Positions 23,586 to 34,370 of a stretch of DNA of 64,000 bases are shown here, one piece after another. The stretch comes from Ursus arctos (Eukaryota > Chordata > Mammalia > Carnivora > Ursidae). The position numbers and the translations under genes were made by a program. The notes beneath the pieces were generated by a model that saw nothing but the letters and a program-made list of their open reading frames with translations, did not search any database and was not told the origin of the DNA. Location of the stretch: NCBI RefSeq assembly GCF_023065955.2, contig NW_026622786.1, forward strand, positions 42,952,938 to 43,016,937, in the 5' to 3' direction. Positions within the stretch are counted from its first letter, which is position 1, and the number at the start of each line of letters is the position of its first letter.

Positions 23586-23935
23586 TTCCAGCTGGCCACA
23601 AACTCCCATCAACTGATGTAGGCAGTCCAATTATTTCCTTATTTACAGCTGGATTTTATACTTTTAACTTTGGCTCATCCCTGAACAAATTTACCGAACA
23701 TGGTCTAGTGATCAGATTAGCAGCCCTCTATAATGTTTTAGCTAATCCCAACCTCAGCATATGCATAATACAATTTTAATGACCCAGAACAACATATTTA
23801 GTCATCTAGTAGAGGCAGTTTCCCCATTAGCAACTGCATCGGAAATCCCCCAGTATGTAATTTCTATTAGTGACTTTATTATGAAGTTCCATTGCTGCCT
23901 GCTGGGGGCTATCCCAGGAACCAGATTTGATGATC
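23586..23935. other. Unique non-coding stretch
   Basis: No named repeat or gene. AT-rich with TAATCCCAACC and CATATGCATAATAC blocks, and could be constrained non-coding DNA. Unproven. Confidence 0.35.
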
Positions 23936-23937
23936 CC

Positions 23938-24128
23938 AACAAATGTTACTTCCTCCACGAAGCCTTTCTCAGTGCCTGAAGGCAGAGTTTGTTGTTCTGT
24001 TCGTCTCAATAGTATTTCCTTGTTTGCAAAATGAAGAGTACTGACTTGCACCTTATAGATTGCCATGAGAAATAAACGAGATAATGCATTTAGAGCTCAC
24101 AGTAAGCACTCAGCAAATATTAGCCATT
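23938..24128 (+). repeat. L2-like scrap followed by MIR
   Basis: AAATGTTACTTCCTCCACGAAGCC resembles L2. From about 24015 a MIR 3' half is clear: TTGTTTGCAAAATGAAGAG, GAAATAAACGAGATAATGC and CTCACAGTAAGCACTCAGCA. Confidence 0.5.
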
Positions 24129-24234
24129 CTTGTGTTTGTGTTTGTATTTATATTTTTATTCTTGTTCTTGTTATTATTCTTATGGCTTTATTGGAATGCA
24201 TGGCACAGGAAGACATGCATTAGCTAATTATGGG

Positions 24235-24365
24235 TAGCTCTGTCTCCCTCTGTAGTCTATAAACCCACTGAGGGTGTGAAGTGTGTCTTCCCGTCGATGT
24301 GTTTCCAGTACCTAGTATTGTTTTGAGTGTGTAGTAGACACCCAACACTTATTTCCTCAATTTAC
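24235..24365 (+). mobile_element. L2 3' end
   Basis: Sense L2 terminus: CTCCCTCTGTAGTCTATAAACC, CTGAGGGTGTGAAGTGTGTC, CAGTACCTAGTATTGT, TAGTAGACACCCAACACTTATTT. Confidence 0.6.
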
Positions 24366-24369
24366 TTTA

Positions 24370-25830
24370 AATGGAATTTTTTTATGGTTTCAAATTCTTC
24401 CTTTAAAATGTAGGACTTCTAGCCCTGTTCCAGATTCCAGGCCCTTGAAAACCCTAGAGATTTGTGTCTCAGCTCCATGGCCAGGGGATGCCAGTGGTAT
24501 TTGGATTTGCCCCTTGCTGGCTGTAATTGGAGTTCTGGTGAGATGATCGCAGGGCTCCCATAAACACTTCTTGAGGAAAATGAGAAATGTCCACCCTTGG
24601 ACATTTAACTATTCTGGTTAGTTAACTATTCTGGTAAGAAAAATTTTCTTAAACTGTCATTCATTACCACCTGGCTTGGTCCGAAAATGTAGGACCCACA
24701 CATGAGCAAAACCTTCTTTTCCTAAGTCAAATTGTTTTCTTGAAAAGATCTATTTTGGAAAGAAGGAAAAGCACTTATTATTGATCATAAGGCAATAATA
24801 TTGTTTATATTTATAAAATTGTAATTTACTGCTGAATACCATCCAATGAATGTTTAGAGCTGGGCCCAGATTCACTGATGCTACACTTTGCTATTCCACA
24901 TGAATCTGAGGAATAAATGATAGCTGATAGGATGCTTGGCAAGGAGAGGGCCGGAGAATATAGACATTGAAGACATTCAGTTAGTCTATTCCTCCAAAGA
25001 TCTTTCATTCTAATCTTGATCTGTGACAATTCTAGTTGTATAGTCATATGCTAAATATATCCAAGAATTTCTCTGTTAGAAAGGCAAAAAAGTGTGATGT
25101 GATATGTAATACAGATTATTATGAAATTTTATTGGGAATTTTATTAGTTTAATTAATAGGCATATAAAATGTATTTGGTTAGAGGGTTTATAAAGATATA
25201 ATTATATGATTACATATGGTTGGAGATAATTTGTGTTATATTATTAGAAATAGAATATACTAAATCAGTGGATTTGAGGGAATAGATTTTTAGATAGTGA
25301 GCTATTTTAGGGCGTTATCAAGATGGAGAGTAGGAGGATGGGAGGATCTATGTTTTTGTGACCATAGCAATGGTGAGAGCCAAGGATAGCAATCAGAGTC
25401 TCTCTAGGTGGGGCAGAAATCTTGGCTAAGAATGTATTCTGTAAGCATCACTCTCGCTGGTCCAGGTACTGAGTCCTTCCCCATCTCAAGATACTAGGAT
25501 GAACAAAACCCCATGCAAAGGCAGTAAGCAGTCATCAAGGCAGGGCAGAACATAGGTCTTATCAGCTGGCCCTTGGCATAGGACTTGGCATGAAGGAATG
25601 GTTGAGTATTGGTAACATATGAAATCAAATGGGGAAGGGTTTTCATGGTGAATAAAAGAGATGTATCACCCTTTCCCCCTCCAGACCCCAGGATGCGTTG
25701 CTCTTACCATTTTGTCTGCTGGAGTGGCCCTGATACAGGTCACTAATCAGAGGTTTAGAAACTTGTGTTGCCTCCCTGGTACTGTCACATTAGTAACAGG
25801 TTGGGGGGAAACCCTAGAAGCAGCAGGTAG
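24370..25830. other. Unassigned non-coding stretch
   Basis: No repeat family or exon is recognised. Around 24600-24640 there is a direct repeat of TTAACTATTCTGGT. An AT-rich block follows at 25080-25320. Confidence 0.4.
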
Positions 25831-25831
25831 G

Positions 25832-26080
25832 GGAGCCCACATAGTAGAAAGTGCAACTTTGGAGTCAGGCAATGCTTTCTTTAAGTCCAACCTCTGCCAC
25901 TCACAGGATCTGAGATCTTGTGTAAGTTACTTAATATTTCTGAGCCTGTTTCTTATTTTTTATAAAATGCAATGGAAACAGGTTCTTCTTAAGCATACTT
26001 TTATTGGGTTTTGCTTTGTATTTTAATTAAGAACTAAAGACTACATCTATCAAATGCCTGGTACATTGCAGGTGCTTCGA
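25832..26080 (+). repeat. MIR SINE
   Basis: AGAAAGTGCAACTTTGGAGTCAGGC, CAACCTCTGCCACTCACAGG, GTGTAAGTTACTTAATATTTC, TATAAAATGCAATGG and a 3' piece AATGCCTGGTACATTGCAGG. An A/T-rich segment separates core and 3' end. Confidence 0.6.
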
Positions 26081-26089
26081 ATTCTCCTT

Positions 26090-26260
26090 TACTAATAAAC
26101 ATTTATTGAGTGTAACTCCAGTCAGGCTCTGGGCGAGAATGTGGGAAAGAAAGATGAATGAGACACTGTTTTATTTATTTATTTTCTTCAAGGAACTTGC
26201 TATCTGCTTGAGAAGACAGGTGAACCAGTGTGGTAACTATTTCACAAGAAGGAGTGGAAG
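26090..26260 (-). mobile_element. Antisense L2 3' end
   Basis: AATAAACATTTATTGAGTG, CAGGCTCTGGGCGAG, then CAAGGAACTTGCTATCTGC and GAGAAGACAGGTG follow the reverse-complement L2 order. Confidence 0.5.
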
Positions 26261-26305
26261 AAACTGCTAGATGTCTTCTAGTATCTAGCCATTCCTCTTT
26301 CTTAC

Positions 26306-26324
26306 AAAAAAAAAAAAAAAAAAA
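26306..26324. repeat. A19 tract
   Basis: A homopolymer of 19 A. No SINE or pseudogene body precedes it and no duplication was found, so it is probably a simple expansion. Confidence 0.9.
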
Positions 26325-26329
26325 GAACC

Positions 26330-26765
26330 TCAAGTCTTTGTTGGGGACATTGCCCTTCAGCTAAAATACTCTTTCACAAACTCCATTTACTGGTCGGGGT
26401 ACTCTTGCAATTAAGTTACAGCCAATGGGAGATAATAAGTTCTGTGTGTGATGTCTGGGATGTTTCCTGAAGGTAAAGGGACATTCCTTTATTGCTCCTT
26501 TTCTTATTCTGCTATCTGGAATGTGGGAGCTAGAGCTGGAACAGCCAGCTTGGACCTGAGGTGGCAGTCATGTGAGGACAGAATAGTGTGGCAGCAAAGC
26601 AGATTTACCACTGAACCTAGATCTTTGGTAATAGTGAGGACAGCTTTGAGTGTCTTGCCTTCTAATTTCATGTATGTGAGAGAGGAGTAAATACATTTTT
26701 TGTTTAAGCCTCTGTTCTTTTGAGTTAGGTTGCTATAACTTGCAACCTAACTTAATTGACTTAAT
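26330..26765 (+). mobile_element. LTR-like relic, MaLR-type
   Basis: CAGCCAATGGGAGATAATAAG, GATGTCTGGGATGTTTCC, CTGGAATGTGGGAGCTAGAGC, CATGTATGTGAGAGAGGAG, TTGTTTAAGCCTCTGTTC and GCAACCTAACTTAATTGAC resemble the U3, poly(A) region and terminus of an ancient MaLR-like LTR. Family name uncertain. An element of the same type lies at 47195-47605. Confidence 0.4.
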
Positions 26766-26816
26766 GCAATAGGATACAGTGAGGGACACTAAGGAGGGAC
26801 TGGAGACATTTATTTT

Positions 26817-26827
26817 GGGGGGGGGGG
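26817..26827. repeat. G11 tract
   Basis: Eleven consecutive G, a possible replication-slippage or quadruplex-prone site. Confidence 0.85.
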
Positions 26828-27091
26828 TTGGGAGAACCAGGAAAGGTTTCTTAGAGGAGGTGATGGTTAGCAGGTTGGGGAGAATGAGCAGGGGGCCTGC
26901 TACCTGATATGGTGCACAGACATTAAGAGTTTGGTTCTTTGTCTATTTATATATATTGTTGGCATTACCTAGACTAGTTTGTTAAAAAGAGGGTTTGAGA
27001 GTTCTTATGTAAATTGACCTACCATTTCCTAAATAAGATAAGGCTGGGGATTTTCACTGAGAGGCTGAAAAAACTGGACTGGTATTTTTTT

Positions 27092-27095
<4 letters not shown>

Positions 27096-27124
<29 letters not shown>
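27096..27124. repeat. GT microsatellite
   Basis: A GT run passing into GCGCACGTGCATGTGTG. Confidence 0.95.
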
Positions 27125-27127
<3 letters not shown>

Positions 27128-27129
27128 AC

Positions 27130-27870
27130 GTGCATGTGTGAGCATGTTATGATGGTTTGGAAACGCTAATAATTGCTTCCTCCTCATATTTCCTCTTATT
27201 CCTTGACCCTTCTCCCATGTTTTGACCAACTAAATTGGTTTGTGTTCACTGACTCAGAAGAAGAAAGTAGCTACACAGAGCAGAGAAAAGGGAATTGTTT
27301 TGCTGACTTTTGAACTTCAAAAGTACAGGCTCAGAAGATTCTCAGACTGTCCAGTGAAAACAAAAATTTTGTCACTGGAGATAAGAGATAGACAAGAAAG
27401 ACCAATGAATCCCTAAGAAGTTCTGTGTGCCCTGCTTTCTGAGCCCAGCCCCAGGCCAAGGGGGTAGGACCACTGGAAAACTCAGCTAGCTTTGTGGGAT
27501 CTGAAAACACAGGGTCTGTTAGCCCTCTCCTAGGTAGAGTCCTGGGTAGGTGACAAGGCTCCAGGAGAGAAATGACTATATTACGTCTAGGCAGAATGAA
27601 CCTTAGATACTCAGAATTCCCCTAAATTCTAGTATGGTATGGGAGATGCAAAATGACTCCTGTGTGTCCAGGAGTGGCCAGAAGTAGCAGAGAGAGCATC
27701 TCTAGATCCATGGAAGTCTGGGGGAGTAGGAGGAATAACTCAGAGGTAACAAGAGGGCATATTTCTGTGGGACTTAACATGGAAAGATGGCTGTGAGGAT
27801 GTGGTGCCCACCCTTTAACACCTTACATAGTAAGGCCCCAGACTCTAGGGGTCATGGATGACCCATCATA
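27130..27870. other. Unassigned non-coding stretch
   Basis: Nothing recognised. The composition is moderate GC without CpG enrichment. Confidence 0.4.
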
Positions 27871-27885
27871 GGAAAATGGAGTTGA

Positions 27886-28162
27886 GGGGTACCTAGGTGG
27901 CTCAGTTGGTTAAGCATCCAACTTTTGATTTCAGCTCAGGTCATGATCTCAGGGGTCATGAGATTGAGCCCCGCATCAGGCTCCATGCTGAGTGTGGAAT
28001 TTGCTTAAGATTCTTACTCTCCCTCTCCCTCTGCCCCTCCCCACCAGCTTGTGCTTACTCTCTCTTTCAAAAAACAAAAAAAAAAAAAAGATAAAGAAAG
28101 AGAGAGAGGAAGAAAGAAAGGAAGAAAGAAAGAAAGAGTAAAAGAGAAAAAGAAAGAAAAGA
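27886..28162 (+). mobile_element. Can-SINE with long GAAA-type tail
   Basis: The body has GGGGTACCTAGGTGGCTCAG, TCAGGTCATGATCTCAGG, GAGCCCCGCATCAGGCTCC and a CT-rich region. The tail starts with A-runs and expands into about 90 bases of imperfect GAAA/GGAA. The duplication AAAATGGAGTTGA (27873-27885) and AAAATGGAACTGA (28163-28175) has one mismatch. Confidence 0.93.
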
Positions 28163-28288
28163 AAAATGGAACTGAATCTCACATTGCTAATCTGGTGAAG
28201 AGCAGCTCAGTTTAGTTATGGAAAAACAAAGAAAATGATTGTTCATGCAGACCTGAATATGAGGATAGAGATTAGAACCTACTGCATA

Positions 28289-28510
28289 TTCATTCATTCA
28301 ACAGTAATTTACTGCTTACCTGTAAAGGGATTGGCACTGTAGTAGGCATTTGGGATACTGCAGTGAACAAAACAAATGAAATTTCTGACCTGGTGTAGCT
28401 TACTTATAGTTAGGGAGATGGACGATTTATAAAAGACACATAAATGTTATTATATTATTCAGGCAGGTAGTCATAAGGACTAGGTAGAAAAATAAAGCAG
28501 AGTCAGGAAT
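28289..28510 (-). mobile_element. Antisense L2 3' end
   Basis: TTCATTCATTCAACAGTAATTTAC, GGCACTGTAGTAGGCATTTGGGATAC, AGTGAACAAAACAAATG and GACCTGGTGTAGCTTAC form the reverse-complement L2 order. Confidence 0.65.
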
Positions 28511-28844
28511 AATTTACCTATACTAGAAGGTGAATATTCATACATTAATGATGAGTCTAAATAGGACTCCTTCCTCTTATTACCAGTCTTGTTGTGTGTC
28601 ATATTGATCTTGTGTAACTGATGAGAACACACAATCATTGATCACTCTCAAGGTGGGAGATGCCAGAAATGATGATGAAGTAGGTAAATTGTCTTTGATA
28701 CCTTGTAAAGATCAAGGCCAACGTTGAAGTTGAGTGCCAGATTTTGGCTAAACCCCAGGGCTAAAACTGAACTTCAATGCAAAACCTCATGTATTTTCTC
28801 TTTTAACCTGTCATTCACCCCACAGGGTAAATACCTGTATTCAG

Positions 28845-28955
28845 TTTTCTAGATGAAAGCACTGACTCTCAGAAAGGTTGGTCAGTTGACTAAGGTTCTA
28901 CCAAGATTCAGACCCAGGACTATAAATTCATGGCCCTCACTCTATGCTAAACTGG
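28845..28955 (-). repeat. MIR, antisense
   Basis: TTTTCTAGATGAAAGCACTGAC, CTCAGAAAGGTTGGTCAG, CAGACCCAGGACTATAAATTC and GGCCCTCACTCTATGCTAAAC are a reverse-complement MIR. Confidence 0.5.
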
Positions 28956-29660
28956 GTAAAACATTCCGGCAGGATCCATGGGCTGCACTCCTGGGCTCTC
29001 TCTGGCTTTGCAGGCAGTTTTTGGGGTTTCAAACAGAAGGAGGAATTTGGGGGGTTTCAAATAGGCCTGAGAAATTCTCTGCCATCCTCTGCTGACCCTC
29101 CCTTGGCTAGGGAAGTCTCAGAAAGTCCGAGCACTGCCATTCGGGATGGAGGGTTGAATGGGGTAGGAGAGGCGGGAATGTTTTGCAGAGAGACTCAAAA
29201 GTGTAGACTATTCTGCAGCAAACCTCTGTGGATTACATTCAGCTGTAATCAATCTGCAGACCATGGCAGAGACATATGTTATGGTACTAAACCGGAAGAT
29301 TAGAAGGTTTGAAGGGACCGTGGGGATCATCCAGTCCAATCACCGCCCTAATCTATGAATTTCCTCAATATAGGGTCTCAGATTTGGAGATAACTCATCT
29401 TTTCACTCTCCTCCCATCTCTTGTTTTATTAGAGAAGTTCTAACCTGACTGAGCAAATGGCCTGTGCTCAAAGAGGTCTTTCTATTCTAGAGGTGAGTAA
29501 GGGTAATGACCAGCTACAAGGGATGAGTAGCCTGAGGTTGTTTGACAGGGACATCTAAGGACAAAACTCAAGGGTCTCTGTCCAAATTCCCAGAAAATTG
29601 GAGCTGATTTTATCACAGTGGGGGCCATGGACCTCAATTTCATGGCCTTCCTCAATATAG
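28956..29660. other. Unassigned; old SINE-like scrap near 29290-29340
   Basis: GAAGGGACCGTGGGGATCATCCAGTCCAATCACC is of the GATCATCCAGTCCAACCCC type seen in old mammalian SINE-like repeats (MIR3 group, uncertain). No exon is recognised. Confidence 0.3.
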
Positions 29661-29667
29661 AGATCAA

Positions 29668-29822
29668 CAGTTTGGCAAAGTTATTGGCCAATTGACTCGC
29701 AGAATAAGCATTAATAAAGGAATTCAACCCGAACAATGTGCTATTTTATGGCTAGTACAGGTAGGCTCACCTGTATGAATTTACTGTGCTTATTTAATAT
29801 CCTCTTTAAGATGAAAAATGAT
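29668..29822 (+). repeat. Copy B of an unnamed two-copy sequence
   Basis: Partner of 17075-17232, direct orientation, 12.6 kb apart. Beyond 29822 the similarity fades. The overlapping plus-strand ORF (29736-29981) is not matched by an ORF of similar sequence in copy A, so protein coding is unlikely. Confidence 0.5.
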
Positions 29823-29829
29823 GCCAGCT

Positions 29830-30535
29830 CAGTGTTAATAGCATCTTTTGACACTGAGAGAGTATTCCTGTGGATCGAATGGCAGTGGCTTCTTCCGCAG
29901 ACAGAGATTGAAAACTTTATCTTGAATGTCTTGCACGGAGGATGGCATGCAAACAAACGTTTGCACCAGGGTGCATGCTGATGGGACGGTGCATTACCAC
30001 AGGAGCCTCGACTTTGCAGGCTCACTGGTCAAGGATGTCCTCTTTCAGGGAGCCTTTGTCAGTTGTCATCAAGCCAGTAGAAAAGGAGCTGCTAACTAAC
30101 TCATATTTCACTTACAGGTCAGCTCTTGAGATATTCTCTATCGGATGGCATATTTTGCTTTTTCATTATTCTATATCTTACTACCTCTTTCAGTCTTAAA
30201 ATCCTATCATCCTGAATAATAACAAATGTATAGAGACACTCTGGCGATGAAATTATTCCAAGTTCCCTTTGAGATCCTGAAAGCGATGGGGAAATACTTC
30301 AGGGAACGTGGGGAGCACAAGATACTGATCTTTCCCCAGGCTCTGATTTCTCTGCCTATCAACTCAGGGAGAGTCTGAAAGTATCTTCTAGCTCTAATAT
30401 CTCAAAAGTCTGTAATTTCTTTCCTGCCTTTAGGAACAAATTCACAGAAAAGTCTTCCTATTCAGGCACATGACATTTTATTTCTCATTATTTTCTATAT
30501 AAGATAGTGTAAGCTGGGTAAGGTATTTGGCAGAA
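29830..30535. other. Unassigned non-coding stretch
   Basis: Includes TGGCATGCAAACAAACG and GCACCAGGGTGCATGC near 29942-29980. No gene or named repeat. Confidence 0.35.
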
Positions 30536-30539
30536 AAAT

Positions 30540-30690
30540 ATCATTGGATTAGGACTCAGGAAGCAGATTGTAGCTTTGGCCAATAAAAGGTGTATGGCCT
30601 GGAGTAAATCACTTAAGTTCTCTAAATCTTAGTTCGTTCATTTATAAAATGAAAGCACTGGGTTCAACTCTATGTTTTGCTTTGTTTTGT
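30540..30690 (+). repeat. MIR3-like SINE
   Basis: GGATTAGGACTCAGGAAGC, GGCCTGGAGTAAATCACTTAAG, TCTCTAAATCTTAGTTC and TTATAAAATGAAAGCACTGG follow the MIR/MIR3 order. Confidence 0.5.
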
Positions 30691-31029
30691 CTTTCAGTCG
30701 TAAGAAATTATGTCTTGTAGACCATTAGAATTTTGTGATACATAACAAATTACAAAAGCAAAAGATAACAAATAATTGTTATTTTGACTTCTTTCTAAGA
30801 AGATCAGTCCTTTAAATAGAGAAAGTGTTAATGCATTGGGTTCTTATTTTGGGGAGTAGGGGTGGAATACTGGATAAACCAGTGCTTTTCACACTGGCAT
30901 CCAGGAACTCTTGAGAAGTCATACATGTATTTTAAGAGGTCTGCAAGTTCCTATGTCACTGGCATAGAGACGCCAAACCAAATAGCACCTAGAATTGGGA
31001 ATGGGCAGGTGGTAGATAGAGGTGGATGA

Positions 31030-31460
31030 GAGGTTGAGGGTAGGAAGGTGTATGGGTCAGAGTTTTGGCAACAAACAGAAGAGCATTTAAATTGAGTAAT
31101 TTGAGGAGAGTCTACTAAAGAGAGTATTTCCAAAGGTGCATAGGGTGCAGGAAAAGCATACAGGGAAAAACAGTGCCCAGAACCATTAACACTCCTGGGT
31201 TAGCAAGGGTGGAGATAGGAGTAATCCCCAGAACAGAAACAGATAAGGAGAAGAAGCTGTGACCTTCAGCTGAGGTACACAGCCAACCCATAAGTGGGGG
31301 CTGAGAAAATACCTCAACTTCACCCTCCCTTCCACCTCCATTTGCCTGCAAGGCTCTACTGTATCGCACTGGACCGGGGTGAAGGGGCCCACTGATTTAG
31401 CCAGATAGGTCTGCCTCCAGTATGGCAAGGCAGGGAGATGGACCAAAGAAGCAACACAGG
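31030..31460. repeat. Unnamed ancient dispersed repeat (likely)
   Basis: GTCAGAGTTTTGGCAACAAACAG, TTGAGGAGAGTCTACTAAAG, GGTGCATAGGGTGCAGG and AGGAGAAGAAGCTGTGACC have the order of a common old mammalian interspersed repeat that I cannot name. Minus-strand ORFs inside it are incidental. Confidence 0.35.
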
Positions 31461-31922
31461 TGAATAGAGGAAAAATAAGCTTCAGACCTTTTAAAAGGAT
31501 GACTCAAATGTTCAGTACCATCTATGCTAAAGGCAGGCTCTGCTTAACGTGGTTCTAGTTCATGAAGTCCTGTGAAGTAACATGGCTCTGCATTTCTTCT
31601 CTTCTTCCAATGCTTGATGCAACACGAGGCACACATGAGAGGCTCAGCGAAGATGTGTTGATTTGATTAGGTGGGTGCTTATACTTTACATTTACAGGTA
31701 ACATCTAGAGGAATGTGATAGTTTCTCAAAACTCATACTTTCCCTTACAAATTCAGAAAAAGAAGAGAAAGAAAAATATTCTAGATTTGGGGTTCCTGAG
31801 GAAATGAAATAAAAACAAAGAGGAATGCCAAGGTTTTATTTTGTTATTAACGATGCCATTTTGTTTTGTAATGCCATTTCATGGTTGCTCTCTTATTCTG
31901 GTCTTTAAAACAACCTTTGAGT

Positions 31923-31980
31923 TTCTTTTGGTTTTGGGGTCTTAGGGGGGGACTTTTTTGGTTTTGGTTTTGGTTTTTTA
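31923..31980. repeat. GGTTTT-rich simple repeat
   Basis: Irregular TTTTGG units with a G7 run. Confidence 0.8.
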
Positions 31981-31981
31981 C

Positions 31982-32080
31982 CCCCAGTTTCTAGATGAGG
32001 AGAATGAAGCCCAAGGAAGCTGAGCAATTTCCCCCAGGTTACCTCCTAGTGCTGATGTCGCTGTTGATTCCACCACACTG
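31982..32080 (-). repeat. MIR, antisense
   Basis: CAGTTTCTAGATGAGGAGAATG, GCCCAAGGAAGCTGAGCAATTTC and CCAGGTTACCTCCTAGTGCTG are reverse-complement MIR landmarks. Confidence 0.5.
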
Positions 32081-32089
32081 CTCATTATT

Positions 32090-33805
32090 TTAAAAAGTCT
32101 TAATGCAAGATTCCCTGAGGGGAGATGTTAGCTTACTAATTTATTCATCTTCTACCTTTTCTTTTTGTAAGTGGAAAATATGACAATTTTATTTGCAACC
32201 TAATGGACTATTTTTTTGGGGGGGAATTGAATTTAAATGATATCATCAATCACCTAGCCAGATAACGTATGGCTTCAGGAAACAAAATTAAAAGAGTTAA
32301 AGCAGTTAAGCATATATTTTGTTTCTGTTTTGCATTTTTAACAGAACCAGAATACAGTATATTCACCAACACCTGTTTGTTATTTGCAAAATACTATATT
32401 TAACTCGTTCTTTAATTGAGCAGGATTTCACGTCAGATTCAAATTCTGCAGATGGATTGTTTAGAAATAAAATGTCACATTTCTTGTTCACACATCTAAT
32501 TTCTTTTTGACCTCAGAGAATTCCTCAAATCTAATGAAACTGCTAGGTAGAGGAGTGAGGAGAATCCGGCTGCTATCAGGCAGTTTGCTTTCTCTTTATG
32601 TATTTTTATGATATCTGTTTGGCAATTACCAAATGGTGGTCTCAGGGATACCCATCTGTCATGCCTAATTAGGGACTATTAGGGATGATTTTATGATCTC
32701 ATTTATATAAAAATCAATGCATATAAAAATATTTATACACCTCCACCCCCCCATTGCCTATTCATGATGATGACGTATGAATTGAAATGGGGAAGGAAGG
32801 GGGAGAACTGTAACTTTCTACCTTCAGCATTTTTTTACAGTATGTATTTGTTTTATAACCTAGTAAATGTGATCAAATACTTTAACAAGTAAACAAATAA
32901 ATGAAAGATGAACCAACAATAGAGATTACCTTAAAATTTAGCATTGATTCAGACGATAAATATGAGCGTATATGAATTACTACATACCATCTACAGTGGA
33001 CTATTAAAATGCTGCCACCTCAGTGTCCCAGATGAGACATGAGAATATCCATGAGAATACCAAGTCAGACTGCTGCTGCTGCTGCCGCCACCATGGGCTT
33101 TGGGCACTTTGGAAGTCACTAGTACTTTCCTGTACCCAGATTGGGTCAACATAGTTCTATTAAGTTGTTCTCTCCAATCCAGTTGCTTTGGCCTATCTAC
33201 ATAGGAAATTATTCTGATAAAAAATTAGAATTTTCAATATCCTACAAATGGTGCAGGCAGAACTTTCAGTTCTTTCTCCTTTCAGGCAAGTGGAACACTA
33301 GAGCAAGTTAGGAAGAGAATTTGACAAAAAGCAGGTAGTTAATTCCTCACATTTAGGAAGAATGCTGTTATGCATGACATCTAATTTCACCAAGAACATT
33401 TTTCAAGCTCCTTTCTGGTTTTCTCTTTGGTGTATGACTTTGTAAGCAACACTACTTATATTTTAACAAAACTTATATTTCTATTTTTTGGATATGTGAA
33501 AAGAAATTGTGTTTACAATATGAACCACATTTTCAACTTTACTGATGTGTTGCATTTGAGCATCTATGAAAATTTTAAGCCAGGAATACTGAATGACAAC
33601 ATGTAATTTCTATTTTTTGTGTGTGAAAAACCTAATTCTTTAAGAAATGCTATTTTTTTCTAAGATGATTTACTGAGAATGGAAGTCCAGTAACTTCTCT
33701 TTAATAATGATAGTTTTGTGCTATTGATGATTTTACAAATTATTAATATGCAGCTAGCTGTCCAAAATGCAGACAAAAATGTGTGTTTTCGTAGGTCTAT
33801 TTGAG
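32090..33805. other. Unique AT-rich stretch
   Basis: No named repeat. Segment 32215-32530 (TTTAAATGATATCATCAATC, TTTGCATTTTTAACAG, TTTAATTGAGCAGGATTTC) is a candidate conserved non-coding block. A short CTG run at 33070-33083 precedes a perfect Kozak string at 33084-33096, but its ORF is only nine codons long. Confidence 0.35.
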
Positions 33806-33809
33806 TTAG

Positions 33810-33830
33810 GGTGTGTGTGTGTGTGTGTGT

Positions 33831-33863
<33 letters not shown>
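33810..33863. repeat. GT microsatellite
   Basis: About 26 GT units with one interruption (TCTG). Confidence 0.96.
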
Positions 33864-33866
<3 letters not shown>

Positions 33867-34034
33867 GGTCATAAAAATTTGGCAAGCATAGCAAGGATGA
33901 TCCTCTTACCCTCACCATTTGAGTCTTACTCAAGCTACTAAGACCTGCATTAGAGCCAAGAAGGTAAGAATTTACATGAGGGTATGGAACTCAGAAATAG
34001 TTCTGTCATGGGCCTTGTCAAATCAGTCTCTTTA

Positions 34035-34138
34035 GGGTTCAATCGTTTATTCAACAAGTATTTATTAAGAACCTAATATGTGTCAGGCAGAAGTAGGCAC
34101 TGGGGATACAGCTGAGAACAAAGTTAGGATTTCAGTGT
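34035..34138 (-). mobile_element. Antisense L2 3' end
   Basis: TTTATTCAACAAGTATTTATTAAG, CCTAATATGTGTCAGGCAG, AGGCACTGGGGATACAGCTG and GAACAAAGTTAGG are a good reverse-complement L2 end. It abuts the presumed 3' LTR of the ERV-L relic. Confidence 0.65.
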
Positions 34139-34149
34139 TTTAGGTAATG

Positions 34150-34370
34150 TTTGCTCCCCAGGGAGCAGACTCTGAGCTGCAGATTTATTAAGTTGTGTTC
34201 TTGGCTTCAACACGTCGGGGAGGGAGGGCAGGAAGAAGGATTGGACAAGCAGAGAGTGAACTACACTATAATCTTGGTAGATTATAATCATTTCTTGCTC
34301 TCTAGAGAAGAAGTAATCCTTCTTTTCTGGAACTTCGTGTTCCTGAGATTCCTATGTTTCATTTTTCAGG
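34150..34370 (-). repeat. Presumed 3' LTR fragment of the ERV-L relic
   Basis: On the minus strand it contains AATAAA (34189-34184) about 20 bases before CTCAGAGTCTGCTCCCTGGG, the arrangement of R/U5 in MLT2-like LTRs. It is much shorter than the upstream LTR, so probably truncated. Identity as LTR is inferred. Confidence 0.35.

Noticed and set aside
26305..26324. A19 tract as the tail of a retropseudogene
   Set aside because: No gene-like body precedes it and no target duplication flanks it.
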